Positions 34,092 through 43,540 of a stretch of 59,021 nucleotides of DNA are shown here, in pieces. Both the position numbers and the translations under genes were made by a program. The notes below the pieces were generated by a model. That model searched no databases, had not been told where the DNA came from, and worked only from the letters and a program-made list of their open reading frames with translations. The stretch spans positions 1-59,021 of the forward strand of contig BJHF01000033.1 of the NCBI GenBank assembly GCA_014191855.1. Direction: 5' to 3'. The stretch comes from Deltaproteobacteria bacterium. GTDB taxonomy: Bacteria > Myxococcota_A > UBA796 > SXON01. Numbering within the stretch: the first letter of the stretch is position 1; each line of letters opens with the position of its first letter.

Positions 34092-35288
34092 TCACAAGCT
34101 CCGCCCCCGCACCCGCCTCCCCTTCCACACCGTCGCCCCGCGAAGCTGCGCCTGCAAGGAGTTGAGCATCGCCGCGATCCCGATCACTGCCCCGATGGGC
34201 TGACCCAGTAGCGCCATCGGGTTTCGCGACAATCGCGCTTCGGAGGGGCCGTCACACACCGCCGCGTACACTCTCGCCCGGCCCAGCAGGATCATCCCCA
34301 ACTGAAAAATCGCCAGCGCGATCGCCGTCGGTTCCGCCCAAATCCCCCCTGACAGCGGCGCCATCGCAAACACAATCCACGGCCACAGCTCGGCCTGCAC
34401 CGAAAACACCGCGGCCAGGGTGGTGAGCGTGATGGACAGCCCCGGCCGCGCTGGATCCACCACGGCCGCGTTCTTTTGGAAGCCACGCCACAACGACCCG
34501 AGCCCCGTGTACATCCGGGTTCGGGTCAACTCCGGGCCGAAGCGCAGGCGAAACTTCGCGCCCGAGGACTTCAGCTCGCGAACGATCGCTACATCCTCCG
34601 CGAGCCGATCCTTCACGGCGGCATGGCCGCCGATCCGGTCGTACGCCGCGCGCCGCACCAACCAGAACTGGCCATTTCCCATTGCGTCGTTCGGGCGGGC
34701 CGGATCGTCGGCGTGGGCCACGTTTAGAAACGAGAGCAATGCCGCCCAAAAGAACGGCATCACCCACCGCTCCCACCACGTCCCGAGCGCGTGGCCACTC
34801 ACGACCACCAACACATCGAGCCCATCCCGCTCCATCTCGGCCGCGCAGGTGCGAATCGCGGCGGGGTGGTGCCAGGTATCCGCGTCCACGAAGCAGAGGA
34901 TCTCGCCCGTGGCCGCGGCCGCGGCGCGGCTGAGCGCCCACTGCTTCCCGAGCCAGCCTTCTGGCGGTTCCGCCCCCGCCACGACGCGGCACCGATGCGT
35001 TCGGGCGCGGTCGCCCGTGCCATCGGTGGAACGATCATCCACGACGATCACCTCCAGTTTGGCGTGATCCTGGGCGTCCAACGAGGAGAGCAGCCGGTCG
35101 ATCACCGCCGCTTCATCCCGCGCGGGTACACACACGCTGATCGAAACCGGAGGGTCCGCCCCTCCGGTTGGCGCCGGCGCCAACCGCCAGCGCTCCCCGA
35201 GCACCTCGCGAATCCGGCCCACTGCCACCCAACGAAACAGCGCACCGCCGTAGGCCACCAACCAGAAGCCTACCTCGGAAGCGGTCAC
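34092..35288 (-). CDS. Family 2 glycosyltransferase, membrane-anchored
   Basis: 398 residues. GT-A fold domain: ISVCVPARDEAAVIDRLLSS, VVDDRSTDGTG, EGWLGKQWAL and the metal-binding CFVDADTWHHP. The VRELKSSGAKFR and TRMYTG region follows. An N-terminal hydrophobic helix and two or three C-terminal ones (for example WPWIVFAMAPLSGGIW, AIALAIFQLGMILLG) anchor it. The architecture resembles HpnI/CrtQ-like transferases that glycosylate lipids. GTG 35288 overlaps the upstream stop (GTGA). Last gene of a four-gene operon. Confidence 0.85.
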   Translation of the reverse strand: MTASEVGFWLVAYGGALFRWVAVGRIREVLGERWRLAPAPTGGADPPVSISVCVPARDEAAVIDRLLSSLDAQDHAKLEVIVVDDRSTDGTGDRARTHRCRVVAGAEPPEGWLGKQWALSRAAAAATGEILCFVDADTWHHPAAIRTCAAEMERDGLDVLVVVSGHALGTWWERWVMPFFWAALLSFLNVAHADDPARPNDAMGNGQFWLVRRAAYDRIGGHAAVKDRLAEDVAIVRELKSSGAKFRLRFGPELTRTRMYTGLGSLWRGFQKNAAVVDPARPGLSITLTTLAAVFSVQAELWPWIVFAMAPLSGGIWAEPTAIALAIFQLGMILLGRARVYAAVCDGPSEARLSRNPMALLGQPIGAVIGIAAMLNSLQAQLRGATVWKGRRVRGRSL

Positions 35289-36496
35289 CCGCCCGCACCG
35301 TCGTCGGGGACCAGGAGGCCCGCCACCGACCGATATTCGCCCGGGGCCAAATCGCGGGGGATTCTTGCTACCGCTCCCTCCGCCACGATGTGAACGCCAT
35401 TCGGGATGTCTCGCCCCGAGGCGATCGTGACTCCCGCGCCCAATCGAACGCCATTCCCCAGCGCCACGCCCAGGAAGGGCACGCCCGTGTCCAACAGTCG
35501 ACTTCCCCAGCGCACCTTCACGTTCCCACGCAAGTTCAAGTCGTGCATCGTGGCAAACGTGCTCACGAAGCAATTGTCCCCGATGACGCACGCTTGCGCG
35601 CCGATGTGGCCAATGCTCGACTTCTCTCCGATGCTGGAGAGGTTGAACATGGAGTAATTGCCGACGTGGGCGCGCGGACCGATCGCGGACAAGCGGGCGG
35701 TGACGTGGTCCTCGACGTGGGTGCCATCCCCGAGCCAACACCCGCGCAGGACCGTGAACGCGCCGACGTGCACGTCATCGCCGAGGATGCACCCCTCTAA
35801 AACCGCGGTGGGGTGAATCTGACAGCGCTTGCCAACGAGGGCCAGGCGGGGGTGCAGCGGCCACCGCAGCCAGGTCCACAAGGTCGACCACGGCGCGAGG
35901 ACCATGCGCTCCCAGATCTCCACACCCATCGCCGCATACGTCGCCCGCAAGACGTGCACCCAGTGATGGATGGTCACGGCGGTTCGGACGTCGATCGCCC
36001 AGTCCAAAACCTGCCCATCGCCGAACGGGCCCGGAAGCGCCCCGCGGCCGGTGAGCCCGAGCGGTTCCACCCGCACTGGCCGGGAGCCGTGCCCCCAACG
36101 CACGCCCATCACCCGCAGCGGCTCCGCACCTTCGAGCGGCTCAAATCCCGCCACACCGTCGCGATACCAGGCCACCGGCTCCACTTCCAGCTCGCCCACT
36201 CGCTTGGGCCGCTCAACGAGCGCCATCACGGTGTCGGGACCGGCGGCCTTGAGCCAGGTGCGCAGGGTTCCCGCCGCGAAGTCCACGTCGTCGTCGATGT
36301 AGAGCGCGTCGGGTTCCGCGCCGCGCTCGCCGACCTCCACCTCGCCCGAGACCGTCAGGCCCAGCCGCGCGAGCACCCGATCCTGGCGTTCAACCAGAGT
36401 TCGACCGAGCAGCCGCACGTCGCGAGCCGGGATCTCCCAGGGCGCCACGAGCGTGCCGGTGCGAACACGGAAGACTCGTTTGGGGGCGGCGGCCAT
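35285..36496 (-). CDS. Left-handed beta-helix (hexapeptide-repeat) acyltransferase-like protein
   Basis: 403 residues. The C-terminal 190 show hexapeptide repeats with Ile/Leu/Val every six residues (IHPTAVLEGCILGDDVHVGA, then VLRGCWLGDGTHVEDHV and GVRLGAGVTIASGRDIPNG), the fold of GlmU/LpxA-type acyl- or acetyltransferases. The N-terminal 210 are unfamiliar, with DALYIDDDVDFAAGT similar to nucleotidyltransferase-like GlmU relatives. ATG 36496 sits 2 bp after the upstream stop. Proposed role: acyl/acetyl transfer to a sugar or lipid handled by the adjacent glycosyltransferase. Confidence 0.75.
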   Translation of the reverse strand: MAAAPKRVFRVRTGTLVAPWEIPARDVRLLGRTLVERQDRVLARLGLTVSGEVEVGERGAEPDALYIDDDVDFAAGTLRTWLKAAGPDTVMALVERPKRVGELEVEPVAWYRDGVAGFEPLEGAEPLRVMGVRWGHGSRPVRVEPLGLTGRGALPGPFGDGQVLDWAIDVRTAVTIHHWVHVLRATYAAMGVEIWERMVLAPWSTLWTWLRWPLHPRLALVGKRCQIHPTAVLEGCILGDDVHVGAFTVLRGCWLGDGTHVEDHVTARLSAIGPRAHVGNYSMFNLSSIGEKSSIGHIGAQACVIGDNCFVSTFATMHDLNLRGNVKVRWGSRLLDTGVPFLGVALGNGVRLGAGVTIASGRDIPNGVHIVAEGAVARIPRDLAPGEYRSVAGLLVPDDGAGG

Positions 36497-36498
36497 CG

Positions 36499-38106
36499 TT
36501 AGCGGGCTAACCCGGCCACCCATACGCCCGCGGCGATCAGCGCGGCGCGCTCCTCGACCGGAACGTTCCCGACCTCGCTCGACCCGCTCGCCATCGTTAC
36601 GCAAGTCTGCGCGGCTGCGGCGGACAACTCAATCGCAACGGCGGCCCCGTCGGCCCCCTGAACCACCGCCACGGCCACCGTGCCCCGCGCGGTGAGCGCG
36701 CCGCCCCCAAGCGTACGGTCCCACCCCATCGGCGCCTGCACCACCTCGACGCGGCCCAACCGGAGCGGTCCCTCAGGATCGACGCTACCGGCGAGGGTGA
36801 GCGCGACGAGATCGACGGGCGGGGGATCGGCCAGCGCGACTTCCAGCGCGATCAGCGCGCCGATCGGCCCAGGGATCGCGGGTACGGCCTCCGACAACCG
36901 CCGAACGAACGGTAGGCGCTGCCAACGGTCTCCGGTGGCAAAAGCCTCCGCAAAAGCCGCCCTCCCCTTGCCCAGATGCCGCGCTGAACGGGGCAACGCC
37001 GAGCGAATCGCGGACTCGAGATCGGTGGGACGTAGCCCAAGGCCACCCTTGGCAAGCCAGTAGCCGACCGCAAAAACGTCGTCGGCAGCCGGGAGCTCCC
37101 ACTCGTGAGTAGCGAGGACATAGGCATCCACCAGCGCATCCACATCCCGGTTCGCCGCGGCCGAAACGAGGGCCAACTCCAGTTCGGCGGCCGCTTCGCC
37201 TTCGGTGTTTGCCCACACCTGCAGCACGCGCGCCGACACATCCTGAAGGATCCAGTCGTCGGTGCCGCCCGCCCAAGCGGACAGCGAGGCCCCATCCACC
37301 ACCGCGGCGGTGACCTCCCGCACGCGGTGAATCAGCGCGGCCGCGGAGGACCACCGACCATGACCGGCCGGCACGAATCGCTCGATCCAGCTACCAAATC
37401 CCGGATCACGCCATCGAGGCCCATGCGCGGACGCCCAGGCGAAGCCGTCGCTGGAGAGATCGACGCTCCGGAAGGGCGTCGGGCACGGCGCCCCCAGCGC
37501 TAACGCCGCTTCGGCAGCCGCAAGCTCACGTTCCACGAAACGCCGCCCCGCCGCCATGACCGCCTCGTCAATCTCTTCGCGCGGACCGGTGAGCGCCGCC
37601 GCCTCACAGTCGCGACAAAATCCCGCTCCCCAGGCATCGACGTACGCGTGCAGCTCGCACCGCCGACGATCCGCCTCGTCGAAAAAATACCAAAGAGCGA
37701 CGGGCAGGATCTCCGCGATTCGCGCCACCGTCGCCAGCTCAACGGTGGACATTCCGGGCCACCACGCCCAGCCCACCAGCTTGTGCGCGAGCTCGTGCGC
37801 CGTCCATTTTGCCCGTTGCCCCGGATGGTAGCTCCCCACCATGCGATCGATGCGGAAGTGGCGGAACTTGGTTTCTGCCCGGGTTCCGCCCACCCAACCC
37901 GACACCTCGCCAAGGTCGGGCCGGTTCACCGGCTCCCAGGCCTCGGGAAGCGCCAACCAAGCCGTGTGCTCGAAGTGACTCAAGAACAGGCCGCTCTGCC
38001 GGGCCAACGCCGCGACCCGTTGGCCCGCGCGCGTGGCGCCCGCCTCCGCGACGATCACCGCGTCCAGCTCCGGCCGGAGCCCCCCTCCACACGGCGGATT
38101 CACCAC
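36499..38106 (-). CDS. Unrecognised HExxH protein
   Basis: 535 residues from GTG 38106, 1 bp after the upstream stop. I know no family for it. A clear zinc-protease-like motif, WTAHELAHKLVGW (His104-Glu105-x-x-His108), is followed by candidate third ligands (Glu123 in TVELATVA; Glu144 in FFDEADRRRC) and a cysteine group C150, C164, C167. The remaining 370 residues are Ala/Leu-rich helices, then a strand-rich C-terminus. It has no signal peptide. Within the operon it lies between the outer membrane-like protein and the transferases. Metalloprotease activity is inference. Confidence 0.65.
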   Translation of the reverse strand: MVNPPCGGGLRPELDAVIVAEAGATRAGQRVAALARQSGLFLSHFEHTAWLALPEAWEPVNRPDLGEVSGWVGGTRAETKFRHFRIDRMVGSYHPGQRAKWTAHELAHKLVGWAWWPGMSTVELATVARIAEILPVALWYFFDEADRRRCELHAYVDAWGAGFCRDCEAAALTGPREEIDEAVMAAGRRFVERELAAAEAALALGAPCPTPFRSVDLSSDGFAWASAHGPRWRDPGFGSWIERFVPAGHGRWSSAAALIHRVREVTAAVVDGASLSAWAGGTDDWILQDVSARVLQVWANTEGEAAAELELALVSAAANRDVDALVDAYVLATHEWELPAADDVFAVGYWLAKGGLGLRPTDLESAIRSALPRSARHLGKGRAAFAEAFATGDRWQRLPFVRRLSEAVPAIPGPIGALIALEVALADPPPVDLVALTLAGSVDPEGPLRLGRVEVVQAPMGWDRTLGGGALTARGTVAVAVVQGADGAAVAIELSAAAAQTCVTMASGSSEVGNVPVEERAALIAAGVWVAGLAR

Positions 38107-38107
38107 G

Positions 38108-39151
38108 TCACAGGCCGATCGTCATCTCGATGCCCGGCTGCACTTCCCAGGTGCCAAAGCTCTCGGCCGCCAGCGACTCGTCGTCGAACCAGATCTCGTA
38201 GTCCACGCGGTAGAAGGCGCCGAGCGAGAACCGATCGGCGATGCGTACGCCCAGCGTGGTGTCGACCCCCAGATCCGCCCCGACGGTAATGTCTTCGTCG
38301 TTGATCATCGCGATCCCGGGATCCACGAAGAAGCCGAGGCCGACGAACACCTTGTCGCTCGACTTCGACGGTAGCGAATACCGGACGATGGCGTGGACTC
38401 GCTCGGCTTCCCGATCCCCCACGACGTCGTGTTTGTAGAGCAAGCCCATACGCAAGCCCCCTTCCACGTTCACGTCGGCCCCCAGCACGTAGTTGTCTTT
38501 GCGGCGGCCTGCATCGAAGGCATAATCGAGGTCTGCCGCGCCATGCAGCCGAACGAACAGGCTGGGGTCGTGGTACTCGCGGGGGGGGCGATACGGCTCC
38601 GGTTCTGGCGCCGGGGGCGGCGGAGCGTACACGGGCTCCGGCTCCGGCGCGGGTACGGGCTCGGGGGCCGTGCTCCCAGCGACGGTGAACCCGAAGCGAG
38701 CGGCAAACGAGGCCTGCGCGCGGCCCACGGCCTCCTCGATCACCGTGCCGCGAGTGCCCAGATCGCTCGTGATTGTGCCGGCGGCCGTGGCCTCGTCGGG
38801 CGTGATCTCGCCGTCGAGGAAGAAGCTCGAAAGGGTGGCCAGCTCGCCGCGCGCCATGCCGTCCCAGAACTCCACGAGGCGCAGCACCTGGTCGCGATAC
38901 GCCGTTTCCCCCTGGCAATCGCCGAGGCTGGACACCTGCGCCCTGGTGTTGGCAACCACGGCGACCAGCGTTTTGCGGGCACCTTCCATCGGCGTGTAGC
39001 CGCCATCCATCGCATCCACGAACTTGTCGCTCGTGTCGACCATCCGATCCGTGAGGACGACCAGGTAGTCGCTATAGGCCAACGGAACGCACGCGCTCCC
39101 GGTGACCGGGCGTTCCTGGGCGAAGGCGGGAGCAAGGAGGAAGAGCAGCAT
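38108..39151 (-). CDS. Exported outer-membrane beta-barrel-like protein
   Basis: 347 residues. MLLFLLAPAFAQE is a signal peptide with an AxA-type cleavage site. Residues 20-155 are helical with two cysteines (SACVPL; GDCQGE). A Pro/Glu linker (about 160-195) resembles cell-wall spacers. The C-terminal 150 alternate polar and hydrophobic residues in strands (ADVNVEGGLRMGLLYKHDVV, VFVGLGFFVDPGIA, FSLGAFYRVDYEIWF) as in a small beta-barrel. First gene of the operon; TAGCTT ends 8 nt before the ATG. It diverges from the synthase operon with a 103-bp gap. Confidence 0.7.
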   Translation of the reverse strand: MLLFLLAPAFAQERPVTGSACVPLAYSDYLVVLTDRMVDTSDKFVDAMDGGYTPMEGARKTLVAVVANTRAQVSSLGDCQGETAYRDQVLRLVEFWDGMARGELATLSSFFLDGEITPDEATAAGTITSDLGTRGTVIEEAVGRAQASFAARFGFTVAGSTAPEPVPAPEPEPVYAPPPPAPEPEPYRPPREYHDPSLFVRLHGAADLDYAFDAGRRKDNYVLGADVNVEGGLRMGLLYKHDVVGDREAERVHAIVRYSLPSKSSDKVFVGLGFFVDPGIAMINDEDITVGADLGVDTTLGVRIADRFSLGAFYRVDYEIWFDDESLAAESFGTWEVQPGIEMTIGL

Positions 39152-39254
39152 GCGACGCGAAGCTAATCGTTTTTTCCCAGCACCGTGACCTCTCGGTGAC
39201 ACCGTGCCGGGACTGATCGGGTACACCGCGCCCCCCGCACGCAGGTGATCCTCG

Positions 39255-42200
39255 ATGTCCTTCGCTCCCATCGCCATCGTCGGCGCCGGCGCCATCATGC
39301 CGGCCGCGCTCGATCTCCCTGGGTTCTGGCACAACATCCTCGCCAAGAAGGACTGTGTCACCGACACGCCGCCCACCCACTGGCGCATCGACGACTACTA
39401 CGACGCCGACCCGAAAGCACCGGACAAGACGTACGCCAAGCGCGGCGCGTTCCTCCCCGATGTGCCGTTCGACGCGATGGGCTTCGGCGTGCCTCCGAGC
39501 ATCATGCCGGCGACGGACACCAGCCAACTGCTGGCGTTGATCGTGGCGAAGATGGTTCTGGACGACATCGGGAAGAGCGGCGAGGACCTCCGTAGAACCA
39601 GCGTCATCCTCGGCGTCACCGGCGCCCAAGAGCTCCTCGGCAGCCTGGTGAGCCGCCTGCAGCGGCCGGTGTGGGAGCGTAGCCTGCGCGAGCTGGGTTG
39701 GGCGGAAGATGAGGTTCAAGCGGCCTGCAAGAAGATGGGCGAGCACTACGTGCAATGGCAGGAGTCGAGCTTCCCCGGCCTGTTGGGGAACGTGGTGGCG
39801 GGGCGCATCGCCAACCGGCTCGACGTGGGCATGACGAACTGCGTGACGGACGCCGCTTGCGCGAGCGCCCTCACGGCGATGCACATGGCCGTTCTGGAGC
39901 TACAAACTGGGCACAGCGACATGGTGATCACCGGCGGGGTGGACACCATGAACGACATCTTCATGTACATGTGCTTCAGCAAGACGCCTGCTTTGTCGCC
40001 GACGGGTGACTGCCGGCCGTTCGACGCATCGGGGGACGGCACGCTGCTCGGCGAAGGGATCGGCATGATCGCGCTGAAGCGCCTCGACGACGCCGAACGC
40101 GACGGCGACAAGGTGTATGCGGTGATTCGTGGCTTGGGATCGAGCTCGGATGGTCGCTCGAAGTCGGTGTACGCGCCGGTACCGGAGGGCCAGGCCCGCG
40201 CGTTGGAGCAGGCGCATGAGATGGCTGGTTACGGCCCCGAAACCGTCCAATTGATGGAGGCCCACGGCACCGCCACGAAAGCGGGAGACGCCGCGGAGCT
40301 CAAGGGCTTGCAGCTCGTCTTCAAGGCCGGAGGGATCAAGCAGTGGTGCGCGCTCGGCTCCGTGAAGTCGCAGATCGGGCACACGAAGGCTTCGGCCGGG
40401 ATCGCCGGGATGCTCAAGGTGCTCGGCGCGCTCCAACACAAAACGTACCCGCCGACGATCAAGGTGACGAAGCCTTCCACCTCGGTGGACTGGCCGAATT
40501 CCCCGTTCTACGTGAACACGGAGGCGCGGCCGTGGGTGCGGTCGCCGGCTCACCCCCGGCGCGCCGGCGTGTCGTCCTTCGGCTTCGGTGGCAGCAATTT
40601 CCACGTGTGCGTGGAGGAGTACGAAGGCCCCGCGCGGCGCCCCGCCCGCATGGATCCGTGGCCCACGGAGCTGGTGGTGTTCGGCGGCGAGAGCACCGCG
40701 GCGCTGCTTGCGAAGCTTGAGGACGCAAAGGGCGGAGACGCCGCGAAGCTGGCGATCGCTTCCCAGACCGGACACGAAGCCCATGCGAAGCTGCGCGTAG
40801 CGATCGTCGTGAAGGGCGACCTCGACGCGAAACTGAACAAGGCGATCGACGCGGTGAAATCGGGCAAAGAGAGCGTTCGCGGGGACGTGTACTTCACCCC
40901 AGCGGCCGCGACCGGCCCGGTGGCGTTCCTGTTCCCCGGCCAGGGCAGCCAGTACCTGGACATGGGGGCCGCGATCCACCGGTTCCCCGCGATCGCCGAC
41001 ACCCTCGACGCAGCGGAGGTAGCGGTCCCCGGGCTCGCTCGCGTGATGTTCCCGATCCCGACGTTCACGACGCACGATCGGAAAGTCCAGGAGTCCCTCC
41101 TCACCGCTACGCAGTGGGCGCAGCCGGCGCTCGGCGCGCTGGGCGTCGGGATGGCGCGACTGCTTGGCAGCTTTGGCCTCGCGCCGGCGATGGCGGGCGG
41201 GCACAGCTTCGGGGAGCTCGTGGCGCTCCACGTCGCGGGTTCGATGGACTTTGGGACGCTCATGCGCGCGGCGCGCAAACGCGGCGAATTGATGGCGGCG
41301 GCGGCGTCGAAGCCGGGCGCGATGGCGGCTGTGATGGGCCCCTCCGGCGCGGTGGAGGCACATCTCGGCGACCAGGTGGTGCTCGCGAACCTCAACGCGC
41401 CAGAGCAGACGGTGATCGCCGGGGAAACCGCGGCCGTTGAAGCGGCGATGGCGCGCCTTGAAGCGGCGGGGCTGCGCTGCACGCGCCTGCCCGTGGCGAC
41501 CGCGTTCCACAGCCCGGTCGTTTCGGCGGCCGGGGAAGAGCTCAGCGCGTACTTGACGGCAGAGGCGCTCCAAAAGCCGCAGATCCCGGTCTACCGCAAT
41601 ACCACCGCGAAGCCGCACGGAACGAACCTCGCCGCGGCGCTCGGGGAGCATCTCCGCTCGCCGGTGCGTTGGGTCGAGCAGATCGAGGCGATGTACGCCG
41701 CCGGTGCGCGCGTTTTCGTGGAGGTCGGCCCGGGCAGCGTCCTGAGCGGACTCGTGGGTCGAATCCTCAAGGACAAGCCCCACGTTGCCGTGGCGCTCGA
41801 AGCGAAGGGCAAAGACGGCCTTGAGGGGCTGCAGGCCGCGCTGGGGCGGCTGGTCGCCGCTGGCGTGCCGCTGAACCTCGTCCCCCTGGCCGAAGGCCGC
41901 GCGCCGGGCCCGAACCGATTCGTCGCGAAGCCGGGAAGCATCCTGATCAACGGGGCGAATTACGGGAAGCCGTACCCCCGGCCGGACAGCAAGCCAGTGC
42001 CGCCGAACGCGGAGGGAAAGCACCCCGCGCCGGCGACGCTCCCTGGCGCCGCTGCGGCTCCAGCTCCGGTCGCGACGGCCTCTGTCGTTGCGGCGCCCCG
42101 AGCCGCGACGGCCGCGCAGGCGCCGAACGCTGCGCCCCTCGCCACAGCGAGCCTGCCGCCCGCCCCCTCCCACGCGCCCGCGCGCCCCGCGCCGGTTAGC

Positions 42201-43514
42201 GCGCCCCCTTCTGCGAAACCGGAGTCCCGCGTGTCCAACCCGACCAACGCCGCCCATGGGTGGATCGCCGCCTTCCAGGAAAACCAGCGTCAGCTCGCCG
42301 AGGTGCACGAGCGCTTCGGGCGCAGCATGGCCGACACCCACATGGCGTTCCTCCGCGCCCAGGAAGTCGCGACCGGCGGCCTCGTCGCGATGGTGACCGG
42401 CCACGCTCCAGCGATGGCGGCCCCTGCGTACTCGCCTGCTCCGGCGCCCACGTACGCACAGCCAGTTTACGCACAGCCGGCGCCGATCTCCGCACCCCCG
42501 GCGTACGCAGCGCCGCCGGCCCCCGCGCCCGCCTACGTGGCACAGCCGGTGCCCGCGACAGCAAGCGTGTACGCGCCGCCGCCCCTGGCGCACGCGGCCC
42601 CGGTCGCGACGCCGAAGCCCACCGCGCCCGTCGCCGCCCCCCGCGCCGGCGCGGCTCCCTCCCGGGACCTTCCCGCGATGCTGCTCAGCGTCGTCGCCGA
42701 AAAAACCGGCTACCCCGCCGAGATGCTCCGCCTCGACATGAACCTCGAAGCCGACCTCGGGATCGACTCCATCAAGCGCGTCGAGATCCTGAGCGCGCTT
42801 CGGGAGAAGGCCCCCGAGCTGCCCGAGCCCGACGCCGAGAGCCTCGGGAAGCTGCACACCCTGGGCCAGATCGTGGAGCTTCTGGGCGGCTCGACCGCAC
42901 CCGTGGCCCCATCCGCCGCGCCGGTTGCCCCAAAGGCCGGCGCTGGCTTGCCGGGCGGGAGCACGCTTGCCCCCGGGCGGGACCTCCCCACCATGCTCCT
43001 CGCCGTCGTCGCCGAAAAAACCGGCTACCCCGCCGAGATGCTCCGCCTCGACATGAACCTCGAGGCCGACCTGGGCATCGACTCCATCAAGCGTGTCGAG
43101 ATCCTGAGCGCGCTGCGCGAGAAGGCCCCGGAGCTCCCCGAGCCCGACGCCGAGAGCCTCGGGAAGCTGCATACGCTGGGCCAGATTGTTGAGCTGCTGG
43201 GCGGCAGCGCGGCGGCGAGCACGCCCGCAACGAATGGCCACACCGCCACGAACGGACACAAGCCCAACGGCGCGACGACCGCGCGGGATCTCCCGGCGAT
43301 GCTCCTCGCCGTCGTCGCTGAAAAAACCGGCTACCCCGCCGAGATGCTCCGCCTCGACATGAACCTCGAAGCCGACCTCGGGATCGACTCGATCAAGCGC
43401 GTCGAGATCCTCAGCGCGCTGCGTGAGCAGGCGCCGGAGCTGCCCGAACCCGACGCGGAAACGCTCGGCAAGCTGCACACGCTCGGCCAGATCGTGGAGG
43501 TGCTCAACCCTTAG
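39255..43514 (+). CDS. PfaA-like multidomain synthase: KS-AT-ACP-ACP-ACP
   Basis: 1419 residues. Ketosynthase (1-450): Cys202 in VTDAACASAL, His in MEAHGTATKAGD, His in SQIGHTKASAG. Acyltransferase (about 545-860): FLFPGQGSQYLDMG and nucleophile Ser651 in GGHSFGE. A Pro/Ala-rich linker (about 915-1130) is interrupted by a helix FQENQRQLAEVHERFG. Three near-identical acyl carrier domains follow, with phosphopantetheine serines at 1172, 1277 and 1379 in DLGIDSIKRVEIL. This is the domain order of PfaA polyunsaturated fatty acid synthases and related HglE-like enzymes, but the ketoreductase is on the next gene. Product is probably a long-chain or polyunsaturated acyl chain; inference only. Confidence 0.9.
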   Translation: MSFAPIAIVGAGAIMPAALDLPGFWHNILAKKDCVTDTPPTHWRIDDYYDADPKAPDKTYAKRGAFLPDVPFDAMGFGVPPSIMPATDTSQLLALIVAKMVLDDIGKSGEDLRRTSVILGVTGAQELLGSLVSRLQRPVWERSLRELGWAEDEVQAACKKMGEHYVQWQESSFPGLLGNVVAGRIANRLDVGMTNCVTDAACASALTAMHMAVLELQTGHSDMVITGGVDTMNDIFMYMCFSKTPALSPTGDCRPFDASGDGTLLGEGIGMIALKRLDDAERDGDKVYAVIRGLGSSSDGRSKSVYAPVPEGQARALEQAHEMAGYGPETVQLMEAHGTATKAGDAAELKGLQLVFKAGGIKQWCALGSVKSQIGHTKASAGIAGMLKVLGALQHKTYPPTIKVTKPSTSVDWPNSPFYVNTEARPWVRSPAHPRRAGVSSFGFGGSNFHVCVEEYEGPARRPARMDPWPTELVVFGGESTAALLAKLEDAKGGDAAKLAIASQTGHEAHAKLRVAIVVKGDLDAKLNKAIDAVKSGKESVRGDVYFTPAAATGPVAFLFPGQGSQYLDMGAAIHRFPAIADTLDAAEVAVPGLARVMFPIPTFTTHDRKVQESLLTATQWAQPALGALGVGMARLLGSFGLAPAMAGGHSFGELVALHVAGSMDFGTLMRAARKRGELMAAAASKPGAMAAVMGPSGAVEAHLGDQVVLANLNAPEQTVIAGETAAVEAAMARLEAAGLRCTRLPVATAFHSPVVSAAGEELSAYLTAEALQKPQIPVYRNTTAKPHGTNLAAALGEHLRSPVRWVEQIEAMYAAGARVFVEVGPGSVLSGLVGRILKDKPHVAVALEAKGKDGLEGLQAALGRLVAAGVPLNLVPLAEGRAPGPNRFVAKPGSILINGANYGKPYPRPDSKPVPPNAEGKHPAPATLPGAAAAPAPVATASVVAAPRAATAAQAPNAAPLATASLPPAPSHAPARPAPVSAPPSAKPESRVSNPTNAAHGWIAAFQENQRQLAEVHERFGRSMADTHMAFLRAQEVATGGLVAMVTGHAPAMAAPAYSPAPAPTYAQPVYAQPAPISAPPAYAAPPAPAPAYVAQPVPATASVYAPPPLAHAAPVATPKPTAPVAAPRAGAAPSRDLPAMLLSVVAEKTGYPAEMLRLDMNLEADLGIDSIKRVEILSALREKAPELPEPDAESLGKLHTLGQIVELLGGSTAPVAPSAAPVAPKAGAGLPGGSTLAPGRDLPTMLLAVVAEKTGYPAEMLRLDMNLEADLGIDSIKRVEILSALREKAPELPEPDAESLGKLHTLGQIVELLGGSAAASTPATNGHTATNGHKPNGATTARDLPAMLLAVVAEKTGYPAEMLRLDMNLEADLGIDSIKRVEILSALREQAPELPEPDAETLGKLHTLGQIVEVLNP
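42690..43514 (+). repeat. Tandem DNA repeats encoding the three ACP domains
   Basis: Three in-frame repeats at periods of 315 and 306 bp. Long stretches around the DSIK motif are almost identical at the DNA level, including synonymous sites. This points to recent duplication or continuing gene conversion. Confidence 0.8.
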
Positions 43515-43540
43515 CCGCCCCCTCGACGAGGGGGGGCGAA

